From assembly GCA_963755985.1 (NCBI GenBank), contig CAVWLO010000002.1:1054001-1118000 (forward strand): a DNA stretch of 64,000 nt, given 5' to 3'. How positions within the stretch are numbered: position 1 is the first letter of the stretch; every line of letters begins with the position of its first letter. This document shows positions 8,722 through 17,589 of the stretch, piece after piece. The notes under the pieces are model-generated. The model had not been told where the DNA came from. It ran no database searches and worked only from the letters and a program-made list of their open reading frames with translations. Origin of the DNA: DASXMT01 sp963755985 (GTDB lineage Bacteria > Actinomycetota > Acidimicrobiia > Acidimicrobiales > RAAP-2). The position numbers and the translations under genes are program-made.

Positions 8722-11208
8722 TCAGTGCCCGTCGAGTTCCTCGGGGGTCATCAGGACGTTGCGCGCCTTCGACCCCTCGGAGGGACCGACCACTCCTCGT
8801 CGCTCCATGAGGTCCATCAGCCGGCCGGCGCGGGCAAACCCGACACGGAGCTTGCGTTGCAGCATCGAGGTCGACCCGAGCTGCGAACGGACGACCAGGT
8901 CCATGGCCTGAGCCAACAGCTCGTCGTCGTCATCGTCCTCTTGGCGACCGGCACCGCCGTCCACCGCGCTGTCGACCTCCTCGATGCCGGCGACGACCTC
9001 CATCTCCCGCTGACGCTGCCAGTGGGAGACGACGGACCGAACCTCGTCCTCGCTCACCCACGGTGCCTGCAGCCGCTGGGGGTTCGAGGACGACGCCGTG
9101 AGCAGCAGCATGTCGCCCTTGCCGATCAACCGTTCCGCCCCGGGCTGGTCGAGGATGACCCGGCTGTCCGAGAGCGAAGAGACGGAGAAGGCCATCCGCG
9201 ACGGGACGTTGGCCTTGATCACGCCGGTGATCACGTCGACCGAAGGGCGCTGGGTGGCGAGGACCAGGTGGATCCCGACGGCCCTCGCCATCTGGGCGAT
9301 GCGGCAGACCGAGTCTTCGACGTCCCGGGCGGCCACCATCATGAGGTCGTTCAGCTCGTCCACCACGATGAGGACGAAGGGGAGTCGTTGGTAGCGAGGC
9401 TCCTCGGCGTCGTCACCGTCTCCCTCGCCCGCCTCGACCCCCCGGCTCCGGCTCGAGAATGCCTCCTCGGGCCGGTCGAGCTCCCCCCGGTCGAACGCGG
9501 TGTTGAACCCGGTGATGTCCCGCATGCCCACCTCGGCCAGCAGGTCGTAGCGGCGCTCCATCTCCTTGACGGCCCAGGCCAGTGCGTTGGCCGCCTTCTT
9601 CGGGTCCACCACCACCTGGGTGAGCAGGTGGGGAAGGCCGTTGTATTGGCCCAATTCGACGCGCTTGGGATCGATCAGGATCAACCGGACCTGCTCGGGT
9701 GTGGCCCGCATGAGGATGGATGTGAGGACCGAGTTGATGCACGACGACTTTCCCGACCCGGTCGCTCCGGAGACGAGCACGTGGGGCATCTCGGCCAGGT
9801 TGACTATGACGGCCCGACCGGAGATATCGCGGCCCAGTGCCACCTCGAGCGGCTGGTGCGCCTGTGCAGCTTCGGACGAGGCCAGGATGTCGCCCAGGGC
9901 CACCAGCTGGCGGCGCCGGTTGGGCACCTCCACGCCGATGGCCGACTTGCCGGGGATCGGGGCCAGGATCCGGACGTCGGGGGAGGCCATGGCGTAGGCG
10001 ATGTCCTTCGACAGCGACGTGACCCTGGCCACCTTCACCCCGGCTCCGAGCTCCAGCTCGTACCGGGTGACCGACGGTCCGACGGTGCGGCCCACCAGCC
10101 GGGTATCGACCCCGTGGGCGGCCAGGGCGGCCACGAGGGCCGCCCCGGACGCATCGATCTCGCGCTCGTCGATGGCATGGGGCTTCGCTCGCTTCAGCGC
10201 CGAGCTCGGAGGCAGGCGCCAGTCGCCCACTGACGGCCCGAGCTTCATCTCGAGCTGCGAGGCGTTGCCGTTCTTGGTCGCCGCCGCGGGCAACAACGAG
10301 GGGTCGGGTGGCCCCGGTCCCTCGGACGGGAGCTCGGGCTCGACCGACCGATCCTCCGGCGTGGGCGCCGGGTCGGCCACCACCGGCGAGGTGATGGGAT
10401 CACCGGCGAACGGGTCCCCGTTCCCCACCATCAACGGCGAGACACCGGTTGCGGTGGTGGCGGTCGGCGATCCGGATCCTCGCGCCGCCGAGGCCAGCCG
10501 GCGAGACCCGCGAGCCAGCGCACCCGCCGCCGTCCGCACCGATACCCCGGTGAAGATGATGGCGGCCACGATGAACACGGCCACCAGCACGACGCCGGCG
10601 CCGAAGGCGCCGAGCCCGTTGTGGAGCGGATTCCCGACCAGCGCGCCCAACCACCCACCCGCCCCCGAGAGCTTCGCGGTCGACGTACCCAGCCGTGGCG
10701 ACCCTCCTGCCAGTGCCGCGAGGCCCGAAACAGCGAGCAAGGCCAGCCCGGCACCGAGCACGGCCCTGATCGGTTCGCGCCCGATCTCGCCGTCGGCCGT
10801 CTCCCTGCGCCCGGCGAGCAGCCTGATGCCAACCGCCACACAGGCCACCGGGACGAGGAAGCGGGCCCAGCCCATCAACGAGCCCAGGCCCTCCCGAACG
10901 GCGTGGCCCACCGGTCCGAGCGCGTCCACGTAGAGGGCGAGGGCCGACAGGACCCCGATGGTGACCAGTACGACGCCCCATACGTCGGCGGCGTGCTCGG
11001 CCACGACCTCCCAGGCGGCGCACAGCGCGCCCGGTGGCCGCCGGGCCGCCTGCGCTTTGGACCGCGAGCCAGCTGCAGGCTTCCGAGCAGGACGCTTCTT
11101 GGCTGGGGACGGCTTGCCGGAACGGGCTGACGCTGTGCGACCTCCGGCCTTAGCCTTGGACCGCGCCGCGCCATGGCGACCTGCCGGGCGCCGTGTAGTG
11201 GTCGTCAC
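8722..11208 (-). CDS. ftsK: DNA translocase FtsK/SpoIIIE
   Basis: A septum-anchored DNA pump that clears chromosome ends during division. The 828-aa protein starts (GTG 11208) with a Lys/Arg/Ala-rich segment, then has about four to five hydrophobic membrane segments (residues 65-210) and a linker of roughly 150 residues. The alpha/beta motor contains Walker A GATGSGKSS, IDPKRVELGQYNG, Walker B LIVVDELNDLM and the LATQRPSVDVITG motif. The C-terminal winged-helix gamma domain (SMLQRKLRVGFARAGRLMD) reads KOPS-type sequences in FtsK proteins. An acidic run (EDDDDDE) precedes the gamma domain. About 100 nt of non-coding DNA separates it from rnj, so it may have its own promoter. Confidence 0.95.
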   Translation of the reverse strand: MTTTTRRPAGRHGAARSKAKAGGRTASARSGKPSPAKKRPARKPAAGSRSKAQAARRPPGALCAAWEVVAEHAADVWGVVLVTIGVLSALALYVDALGPVGHAVREGLGSLMGWARFLVPVACVAVGIRLLAGRRETADGEIGREPIRAVLGAGLALLAVSGLAALAGGSPRLGTSTAKLSGAGGWLGALVGNPLHNGLGAFGAGVVLVAVFIVAAIIFTGVSVRTAAGALARGSRRLASAARGSGSPTATTATGVSPLMVGNGDPFAGDPITSPVVADPAPTPEDRSVEPELPSEGPGPPDPSLLPAAATKNGNASQLEMKLGPSVGDWRLPPSSALKRAKPHAIDEREIDASGAALVAALAAHGVDTRLVGRTVGPSVTRYELELGAGVKVARVTSLSKDIAYAMASPDVRILAPIPGKSAIGVEVPNRRRQLVALGDILASSEAAQAHQPLEVALGRDISGRAVIVNLAEMPHVLVSGATGSGKSSCINSVLTSILMRATPEQVRLILIDPKRVELGQYNGLPHLLTQVVVDPKKAANALAWAVKEMERRYDLLAEVGMRDITGFNTAFDRGELDRPEEAFSSRSRGVEAGEGDGDDAEEPRYQRLPFVLIVVDELNDLMMVAARDVEDSVCRIAQMARAVGIHLVLATQRPSVDVITGVIKANVPSRMAFSVSSLSDSRVILDQPGAERLIGKGDMLLLTASSSNPQRLQAPWVSEDEVRSVVSHWQRQREMEVVAGIEEVDSAVDGGAGRQEDDDDDELLAQAMDLVVRSQLGSTSMLQRKLRVGFARAGRLMDLMERRGVVGPSEGSKARNVLMTPEELDGH

Positions 11209-11311
11209 AGTGAGGCCAGGTTACTACCCGTCCCCGGCTGCCCCGTGGATAGCACCCGATCCCGTCCGAACGTCGGCGGACCCGCTTCATCCCCTGGTCA
11301 AAGGGGCGAAA

Positions 11312-13249
11312 TCAGACGGTGACGATGACCGGGACGATCATGGGGCGCTGGCGGGTGCGCTCCCCGACCAGCTTCCCGACGGCCTTGCGCGCCACCCGGT
11401 TGAGCGACTCGTGGTCGTGGTTCTCCTCAGCCAGCATCTTCTCGAGGGCTTCGGTGACGAGCAATCGCGCGTCCTCGAGGAACGTGCCCGTCTCCGGCGC
11501 ATGGGCCCAGCCCCGGGTGTGGATCTGGGGCGGCCCCACCACTTCGGCCCGCTGGAGGTCGACGGTGGCCACCACCATGACCACGCCCTCTTCGGCCAGC
11601 ACCCGTCGATCTCGCAATACGCCGCGCCCGATGTCCCCGACCGTGCTCCCGTCGACGAACAGGTAACCGCCCGGGACCTCGCCGTCGCGTCGGAGTCCAT
11701 TCCCATCGAGGCGCACTGCGTCCCCGTCCTCGCACAGCAGGACCTGGTCGCCGGTGATGCCCATGGTGGCGGCCAGCTCGATGTGGTTGGCCATGTGCCG
11801 GTACTCACCATGGACGGGGATGAAGAAGTCGGGCCGGGTCACCGTCATCAAGGTGGCCAGCTCCCCCTGTTTGGCGTGCCCGCTGACGTGGACATTGTCG
11901 ACACCGGAGTGGATCACCTCGACGCCCCGGCGGTACAGCCCGTCGATCACCCGGCCCACCGACCACTCATTGCCCGGGATGGGGTGGGCGCTGATGACGA
12001 CCACATCGTCCTCATGGAGCTTGAAGAACCGGTTCTCGCCCACGGCCAGCCGGGACAGCGCCGACATCGGCTCGCCCTGCGAACCCGTGGAGATGACGCA
12101 GACCTGGCCGGGCTCGAGGTCGTCGACGTCCTCGACATCGATGAAGGCCTCGTCGGGGATGTGCAGGAGGCCGAGCTGGCGGGCCAGGGCCACGTTCTTC
12201 TGCATCGATCGCCCGAGCGTGGCCACCTTGCGGCCGCCGGCAATGGCTGCGTCGGCCACCTGCTGTACCCGGTGGATGTGGCTGGCGAAGCACGTGACCA
12301 CGAAGCGACGACCGGGACGGGCCAGGAAGACCCGGCGCATTGTGGCTCCGACCGTCGACTCCGAAGCGGTGAATCCGGGCTCTTCGGCGTTGGTCGAATC
12401 GGCCAGCAACAGCCGCACGCCAGGGCCGGCACCGAGCGCACCCATGCGGGCCAGATCGGTGCGGCGTCCGTCCACCGGATGGAGGTCGAGCTTGAAGTCC
12501 CCCGAGTGGAGCACCACGCCCTGCGGCGTGTGGAAGGCGGTAGCGAAGGCACTCGGGACCGAGTGGGTCACGGGGATGAACTCGACGTCGCAGGGGCCGA
12601 TCCGTCGCCGTTCGCCGTCGACCACCGGGATGAAGGTGGCCGCACTGAGCAGACCCGCCTCTTCCACCCGGTTCCGGGCCAGTCCCAGGGTCAGCTCGGA
12701 GCCGTAGACGGTGACGGGGAAGTCGCGCAGGAGGAAGGCCAGCCCACCGGTATGGTCCTCGTGGCCGTGGGTCAGGATGACCCCGTCCACCCGGTCGGCG
12801 TTCTCCCGCAGGTAGGTGAAGTCGGGCAGGACCAGGTCGACGCCAAGCATGTCGGGGTCGGGGAACATGATCCCGCAGTCGAGGACCAGGATGCGCCCGT
12901 CGACCTCGATGCAGGCGCAGTTCCGGCCGATCTCACCGAGGCCGCCCAGGAACACCACCCGAACCGGCTGGGGACCGTTTCCCCCGCCGACGGCCGGGCC
13001 AGAGGACGCAACTGGTGCCCTCTTCTCCCGCCCCTTCTCGTTCGCCGTTCCCTTCGTGCCCACCGATGCCTTCTTGCTCGCCGATCCCCCCGTCGCCCCT
13101 TTGACCGCCTGCTTCTTCGACTTCCCCCTGCCGCTGGGCGGCGGGTTGTCGCCGCCCGACCCGCGTCGACGGCTGCCTCCGGGGCCCCGGGACCCTTTCC
13201 CAGGCTCGGACCGCTTGGAACCGCGATCGGGATCAGCCAATCGAACCAC
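11312..13249 (-). CDS. rnj: Ribonuclease J
   Basis: A metallo-beta-lactamase/beta-CASP ribonuclease with endo- and 5'-3' exonuclease activity in RNA processing. Core motifs are LTHGHEDHTGGL (zinc ligands), SGDFKLD, SAHPIPGNE and SGHAKQGEL. The beta-lactamase core begins near VRVVFLGGLGEIGRNC, about 95 residues in. Before it is a basic Ser/Gly/Lys-rich extension (GKGSRGPGGSRRRG), as in many actinobacterial RNase J proteins. The start is GTG 13249, overlapping the dapA stop by 17 nt, or TTG 13240. The frame upstream of these inside dapA is not conserved. The dapA-rnj order is a frequent actinobacterial pairing. Confidence 0.93.
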   Translation of the reverse strand: MVRLADPDRGSKRSEPGKGSRGPGGSRRRGSGGDNPPPSGRGKSKKQAVKGATGGSASKKASVGTKGTANEKGREKRAPVASSGPAVGGGNGPQPVRVVFLGGLGEIGRNCACIEVDGRILVLDCGIMFPDPDMLGVDLVLPDFTYLRENADRVDGVILTHGHEDHTGGLAFLLRDFPVTVYGSELTLGLARNRVEEAGLLSAATFIPVVDGERRRIGPCDVEFIPVTHSVPSAFATAFHTPQGVVLHSGDFKLDLHPVDGRRTDLARMGALGAGPGVRLLLADSTNAEEPGFTASESTVGATMRRVFLARPGRRFVVTCFASHIHRVQQVADAAIAGGRKVATLGRSMQKNVALARQLGLLHIPDEAFIDVEDVDDLEPGQVCVISTGSQGEPMSALSRLAVGENRFFKLHEDDVVVISAHPIPGNEWSVGRVIDGLYRRGVEVIHSGVDNVHVSGHAKQGELATLMTVTRPDFFIPVHGEYRHMANHIELAATMGITGDQVLLCEDGDAVRLDGNGLRRDGEVPGGYLFVDGSTVGDIGRGVLRDRRVLAEEGVVMVVATVDLQRAEVVGPPQIHTRGWAHAPETGTFLEDARLLVTEALEKMLAEENHDHESLNRVARKAVGKLVGERTRQRPMIVPVIVTV

Positions 13250-14150
13250 GTACCGGGGCACCGCTCGAGGCGCGCCCGACTCGCTCGACCACGTGGCGAG
13301 CCTGCTCGTCGAGCGAACCCGGGGCCACGGCGTTAGGGAGCCGGCACTGCCCGGCGGGCAGGCCCAGGGCCCGGCAAGCCGCCTTGGCCGGCATCGGGTT
13401 GGGGAAGGCATCGGACGACTCGAATTGGTAGGACTCGAACAGCCGGGCGTTGGCCGCTCGCGCCCGGACCAGGTCTCCAGACCCGAAGGCGCCGACCATC
13501 TCGGCGAACAGGGAGCCGGCCCAGTGGGCGGCCACGCTGACCACCCCCACGCCCCCCACGGCCAGCAGGGGCAGGGTCATGGCGTCGTCGCCGGAATAGA
13601 GCTCGAACGAATCGGGCGTCTCGGCCACCACCCGGGCGGCAGAGGCGGGGTCGGCGGTGGAGTCCTTGACCCCGACGATGTTTCCCACCGAATTCCCCAG
13701 CTCGATGAGCAACTCGGTGCCGATCCTCCGACCGGTGCGGATGGGAATGTCATAGAGGAGAACAGGCAGATCGGTGGCGCCCGCCACCGCCCGGAAGTGG
13801 GCCGACAGGCCGGCGGAGGAGGGACGGTTGTAGTAGGGCGTCACCACCAAGACGCCCTGCACCCCCGTGCCTCCCGCGGCCTGGGTGAGGGCGATGGAAT
13901 GGGCGGTGTCGTTCATCCCCGTCCCGGCCACGACGGGGATGGTCACAGCATCGACCACCGTCCGCCACAGGTCGACCGCCTCCTGGTCGGACAGGACCGG
14001 GCCCTCGCCGGTCGTCCCGGCCACCACCAGACCGTCACTCCCGTTGTCGGCCAGGTGGCGGGCCAGTGTCGCCGCGCCGTCGAGATCCAGGGCTCCGTCG
14101 TCCCCGAAGGGCGTGACCATGGCGGTCACCACGGATCCGAATCGTCCCAT
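13233..14150 (-). CDS. dapA: 4-hydroxy-tetrahydrodipicolinate synthase
   Basis: Condenses pyruvate with aspartate semialdehyde, the first committed step of the diaminopimelate/lysine branch. The 305-aa product is of normal length and shows the TIM-barrel motif GTTGEGPVLS, the catalytic tyrosine region VVTPYYNRPS, the Arg-containing PVLLYDIPIRTG and the Schiff-base lysine in IVGVKDSTAD. It starts at ATG 14150 and its end overlaps rnj. dapB, the next pathway enzyme, is about 2.6 kb upstream, separated by a TetR/diiron module, so the usual dapB-dapA neighbourhood is interrupted here. Confidence 0.95.
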   Translation of the reverse strand: MGRFGSVVTAMVTPFGDDGALDLDGAATLARHLADNGSDGLVVAGTTGEGPVLSDQEAVDLWRTVVDAVTIPVVAGTGMNDTAHSIALTQAAGGTGVQGVLVVTPYYNRPSSAGLSAHFRAVAGATDLPVLLYDIPIRTGRRIGTELLIELGNSVGNIVGVKDSTADPASAARVVAETPDSFELYSGDDAMTLPLLAVGGVGVVSVAAHWAGSLFAEMVGAFGSGDLVRARAANARLFESYQFESSDAFPNPMPAKAACRALGLPAGQCRLPNAVAPGSLDEQARHVVERVGRASSGAPVRGSIG

Positions 14151-14254
14151 CGAAGGTCAGCGCTCCCGCGGCGATACGGTCGGTTCTACGAAGATCATGA
14201 TGCCGCAGGCTACCAGCAGGTCCTGGGTACTCCCCGCTGGCTGGCCCTCGGTGG

Positions 14255-15391
14255 CTACGAGGCAGCCGGCACCGCGGCGAAGTCCTCGTACTCCTCGCCC
14301 GTGTCGGCCCAATCCTCGAACTGGATGACACCGAGCTCGGTGAACTTGGTGCGCAGCCAGCCATCGGCGCCGTCGAGCAACCCCAGCTTCTTGCAGTTGG
14401 GCACGATCTTCGAGAACAAGAGCCCCTGGAACACGGCGCGGTCGGGGGCCTGTTGGAGGACGGGCACCACTGCCTTGGGGTCGACGCCCATGCGATCCCA
14501 GACCTCTTGTTGCAGGAACCGGTCGCGCATCCTGACGGCCGCCTCGAAGGCGAACTCCTGACGTTCGCGCAGCTCGTGGGCCGAGAGGCCGGCGTAGTGC
14601 TCCTGGAGGCTGAGCACGCCGAAAGCCACGTGACGGGCCTCGTCGGCCATGACGTAGCGAAGCAGTTTCTGGAGCAGCGGGTCCGTGGTCATCTGGCGCA
14701 TGAAGCCGAAGGCGGCGAGGGCTAGGCCCTCCACCATGATCTGCATGCCCAGGTAGGTCATGTCCCACCGACTGTCACTGATGATGTCGTCGAGGAGTGC
14801 CCCGAGGTGGGCATTGATCGGGTAGTGGCCCGAGAGCTTTTCGTTGAGGTACTTGGCGAACACCTCGACGTGCCGTGCCTCGTCCATGACCTGGGTGGCC
14901 GCGTAGTACTTGGCGTCGATCCACGGTACCGACTCGACGATCTTGGACGTGCATACGAGCGCCCCCTGCTCTCCGTGGAGGAACTGGGACAGCGTCCAGT
15001 TCTGGCTCTCCACTCCGAACTGGAGCCACTCCTTGTCCCCCCACGACACGAGCGGTGTCCCGGACAGGTCGATGTCGCCCCCGAAGCCGCCGGTGGCGGC
15101 GGCGTTGGCGATGACCAACGCCTCCTGGTCGACATCGGTCTCCCAGGGCAGGTCAGTCTCGCCATTCCACTGCGACCGCTTGGCCTTCTCGTAGAGCTTG
15201 TTGAGCTGGGGCCGTGCCCCTTTTTCGTAGTCCCACGTGAACGTAGTGTCGTACTCGTTGTGCACGTCATGAAGGCCGCTCGGATCCTCGTGGCCGACGA
15301 CGGACAGGATCGCTTCGAAGTCGTCGATCTCGTCGCGCCCGATGATGTCCCGGTTGGCAGACGGGTCGGTGTTGGCGGAACCTGATGTCAT
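14255..15391 (-). CDS. Ferritin-like diiron (AurF-type motif) protein
   Basis: A 378-aa four-helix-bundle protein likely to bind a non-haem diiron centre and act as an oxygenase or N-oxygenase-like enzyme; the substrate is unknown. Two copies of the motif E-x28-DExxH are visible: E141 with D170/E171/H174 (DEARH), and E221 with D250/E251/H254 (DEARH). The two copies are spaced exactly 80 residues apart. This supplies the usual six carboxylate and histidine ligands. The start ATG 15391 has a strong AGGGGGAAA ribosome-binding site. It overlaps the stop of the preceding TetR gene as ATGA, so the regulator and enzyme are translationally coupled. R2-like or ferritin-like oxidase is the alternative assignment. 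Confidence 0.75.
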   Translation of the reverse strand: MTSGSANTDPSANRDIIGRDEIDDFEAILSVVGHEDPSGLHDVHNEYDTTFTWDYEKGARPQLNKLYEKAKRSQWNGETDLPWETDVDQEALVIANAAATGGFGGDIDLSGTPLVSWGDKEWLQFGVESQNWTLSQFLHGEQGALVCTSKIVESVPWIDAKYYAATQVMDEARHVEVFAKYLNEKLSGHYPINAHLGALLDDIISDSRWDMTYLGMQIMVEGLALAAFGFMRQMTTDPLLQKLLRYVMADEARHVAFGVLSLQEHYAGLSAHELRERQEFAFEAAVRMRDRFLQQEVWDRMGVDPKAVVPVLQQAPDRAVFQGLLFSKIVPNCKKLGLLDGADGWLRTKFTELGVIQFEDWADTGEEYEDFAAVPAAS

Positions 15392-16089
15392 GGAGTTTCC
15401 CCCTGGTCGTTGGCGATTGAGCACAGTGATGCAGAGCTGCGGGACTCGGGCGAGCGGAGCGAGCGGATCCCGGGGATCATGAACGTCTCCACCAGGTGCC
15501 GGGTACACACCGGGTCGCTCAAGTCGATGCCCACCGCCGGCGAGAACACGTAGGAGAACACGATGCGGGCGGCCCACTCCCCCACCCGGTGGGCCTCGGC
15601 CATGTCCATCCAGCGGGCCAGGAACGGGGCGGTGAATCCGCCGGCCACGAGGAGGGCCCGGTCGCCTTCGTCAAAGGCCAGGCGACGGAGGACGATCTCC
15701 GTCTCGTGCTCGAACAGGTAGCGGAGGGCCAGGTGGTTGCTGATCCGGGTCGTCACCTCGACGATGCCGCCGACCAACACGTCAGAGAGATCGCTCGACT
15801 CGCCCATCCTGGCGCCGAGCGCGGAGAAGAGCCGGGCCAACTCGGTGTCGACCACGGCGGACAACAGGGAGTCCTTCCCCTCGGGAAAGGCCCGGTAAAC
15901 GGTGGCCCGGGACAGACCGGCCTCGCGGGCCACGTCTTCGACCGTCGTCTTGGCCACGCCCTGCCTGGCCACGCAGGCCAGGGCGGCGTCGACGATCCGG
16001 ATGCGCTGCGGCGACGACGGCCGGGAAGGCAGGGCCGGACTCGAGCCGACCGGTCCGATCGGGCCGACTGCCTGGAGGTGACTACCCAC
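15388..16089 (-). CDS. TetR/AcrR family transcriptional regulator
   Basis: A 233-aa DNA-binding repressor-type protein. The N-terminal TetR helix-turn-helix is clear (TTVEDVAREAGLSRATVYRAF, residues about 45-65); the ligand-binding C-terminus is divergent, as usual. It starts at GTG 16089, the only good start after a stop-free but non-conserved upstream frame. Its stop overlaps the start of the ferritin-like gene. A second TetR gene lies 32 nt upstream and is paralogous in the DNA-binding domain. A TTGACA box and an imperfect inverted repeat lie in the short gap, so autoregulation is likely. The ligand is unknown. Confidence 0.85.
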   Translation of the reverse strand: MGSHLQAVGPIGPVGSSPALPSRPSSPQRIRIVDAALACVARQGVAKTTVEDVAREAGLSRATVYRAFPEGKDSLLSAVVDTELARLFSALGARMGESSDLSDVLVGGIVEVTTRISNHLALRYLFEHETEIVLRRLAFDEGDRALLVAGGFTAPFLARWMDMAEAHRVGEWAARIVFSYVFSPAVGIDLSDPVCTRHLVETFMIPGIRSLRSPESRSSASLCSIANDQGETP

Positions 16090-16125
16090 GATGAAACAGT
16101 AAGTCGATATTTGTCTCGTTGTCAA
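16087..16125 (-). promoter_or_regulatory. Compact promoter/operator of the second tetR gene
   Basis: On the minus strand a perfect TTGACA (16125-16120) overlaps the stop codon of the upstream tetR. A weak -10 (TTACTG, 16102-16097) follows after 17 nt, and the GTG start codon begins 7 nt further on, so a transcript from here would be leaderless. Imperfect inverted arms GAGACA/TGTTTC (16117-16112 and 16098-16093) lie between and over these boxes, as expected for a TetR operator. Promoter activity is inferred, not shown. Confidence 0.5.
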
Positions 16126-16718
16126 TGACCTCTTTGGTGCACCGACCGGCCCGGCTCCGGTCCGGCCACGATGCCGGCCAACAGCTCGGTGCGAACCAGC
16201 TCGGCCACCTGGACCTGGTCGTCGAGATCCCACCGTCCCGGTGCATTGATGTAGGAGAGGATCATGCGGGCCAAGAAGTCGGACGCCTCGCGGACATCGA
16301 CCCCTTTGGCCAGCCCGTGCTGCTCGAGATAGGGAACCAGGAACTCGGCGATGACACCGAGGATCCTGGTGCTCTCCACGGTCAGCTTGGGCAACAGCAC
16401 GTCCGGCTCGGTCTCGAGGACCTTCTGGAGTACCTCGTGCTCGGCCAGGGCGCGGTGGGCGAATCGCAGGCCGCGCTCCATGACCTGCTCGAGGCTCGGG
16501 GCGTCGTGCACCTGGTCGTAGAGCCTGGCGAAGAAGTGGAGGAACTCCCAGGAGACGACGGCGGTGATCAGCTCGTCCCGGCCACCGGGGAAGTAGCGGT
16601 ACACGGTGGCCCGCGACACCCCGGCCTCCCGACCGGCGTCTTCGACCGTCGTCTTGGACAGCCCCCACCGGGCGACGCAGGCGTAGGTCGCCTCCAGGAT
16701 CCGCTGGCGGGTGTCCAT
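16122..16718 (-). CDS. TetR/AcrR family transcriptional regulator
   Basis: A 198-aa regulator with the N-terminal HTH TTVEDAGREAGVSRATVYRY. It shares the pattern ACVAR-G--KTTVED--REAG-SRATVYR-FP-G with the neighbouring TetR at 15388-16089, which indicates a tandem duplication. It lies 14 nt after dapB, so it may be read from the dapB promoter as well as its own. The C-terminal region (helical, WEFLHFFARLYDQVHDAP) is unlike any ligand-binding domain I can name. Confidence 0.87.
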   Translation of the reverse strand: MDTRQRILEATYACVARWGLSKTTVEDAGREAGVSRATVYRYFPGGRDELITAVVSWEFLHFFARLYDQVHDAPSLEQVMERGLRFAHRALAEHEVLQKVLETEPDVLLPKLTVESTRILGVIAEFLVPYLEQHGLAKGVDVREASDFLARMILSYINAPGRWDLDDQVQVAELVRTELLAGIVAGPEPGRSVHQRGH

Positions 16719-16732
16719 GGGCCGACGAGGGG

Positions 16733-17557
16733 TCAGAAACCGAGCAGCGGCTCGAGCCCGATGGTGAGCCCGGGATGGGAGGGGGCGGCCCGGATGGCCA
16801 GGCCCACGCCGTCCATGAACGAGGTCCGGTCGTAGGCATCGTGGCGAATGGTGAGGCTCTGGCCGACGCCGCCGAGGAGGACCTCCTGGTGGGCGACCAG
16901 GCCGGGGAGCCGCACCGAGTGCATCCGGACGCCGCCGGGTCCGATCCCTCCTCTCACTCCGGGCACGACGACCGTGGTGGTGGCGTCGTCGGGATAGTCG
17001 GGCTTGTCGTTGCGCCGGAGGCTTGCCGCCATCCGGTCCGCCGTCCTCATGGCCGTCCCCGATGGCGCGTCCACCTTCCCGTCATGATGGAGTTCGACGA
17101 TCTCCACCCCGTCGAACCAGGGTGCGGCCACCTCGGCAAAATGCATCATCAAGACCGCCCCGATGGCGAAGTTGGCCGCCAGCACGCAGTTGGGTGCACC
17201 CTGGTCGGGGCCGGCGAACTGTCGGGCCAGGGCGGCCAGGTCCTCGTCGCTGAACCCAGTCGTCCCGACAACGGCGTGGATCCCGGCGCTGGCGCACCAG
17301 GCCAGGGAGACGCGGGCCGCATCAACATGGGTGAAATCGACCGCCACCTCGGCCTCGGCCCTGGTCAGCGCCTCGAGGTGCCCCTCGACCTGGAGGCCGT
17401 CGGCGTCGGTCCCGGTGACCTGGCGGAGGTCGATGCCGGCCAGTTCGGGATCGACGGCGGCCACCAGCTCCAGGCCGGGGTCCGAGGAGACCATTCGGCA
17501 AACCTCGCGCCCCATCCGCCCCCCGGCACCGATCACCCCCACGCGCATACCGGTCAC
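16733..17557 (-). CDS. dapB: 4-hydroxy-tetrahydrodipicolinate reductase
   Basis: The NAD(P)H-dependent reductase following DapA in diaminopimelate synthesis. It has the Rossmann motif VGVIGAGGRMGREV, the cofactor segment DFTHVDAA, GTTGFSDEDL, the catalytic region VELHHDGKVDAPSGTA and RHDAYDRTSFMDGV near the end, as in typical DapB of about 250-275 aa. The start may be GTG 17557 or ATG 17548, three codons later. It follows the M16 peptidase gene by 32 nt. Confidence 0.95.
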   Translation of the reverse strand: MTGMRVGVIGAGGRMGREVCRMVSSDPGLELVAAVDPELAGIDLRQVTGTDADGLQVEGHLEALTRAEAEVAVDFTHVDAARVSLAWCASAGIHAVVGTTGFSDEDLAALARQFAGPDQGAPNCVLAANFAIGAVLMMHFAEVAAPWFDGVEIVELHHDGKVDAPSGTAMRTADRMAASLRRNDKPDYPDDATTTVVVPGVRGGIGPGGVRMHSVRLPGLVAHQEVLLGGVGQSLTIRHDAYDRTSFMDGVGLAIRAAPSHPGLTIGLEPLLGF

Positions 17558-17589
17558 CCTATCGGCGTCGCTCAGCGGTCCCGAGACCG

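Noticed and set aside
5891..8911. A 1006-codon plus-strand open frame
   Set aside because: It is antisense to thrB, the S11 carboxypeptidase and queF, all of which have clear family motifs. Long antisense frames are expected at this GC content, and its sequence is low-complexity.
10958..13336. A 792-codon plus-strand open frame
   Set aside because: It is antisense to ftsK and rnj, with His/Gly/Asp-rich composition typical of shadow frames.
13249..13411. An N-terminal extension of RNase J into dapA
   Set aside because: The sequence is out-of-frame dapA without conservation; a GTG near the dapA stop is a better start.
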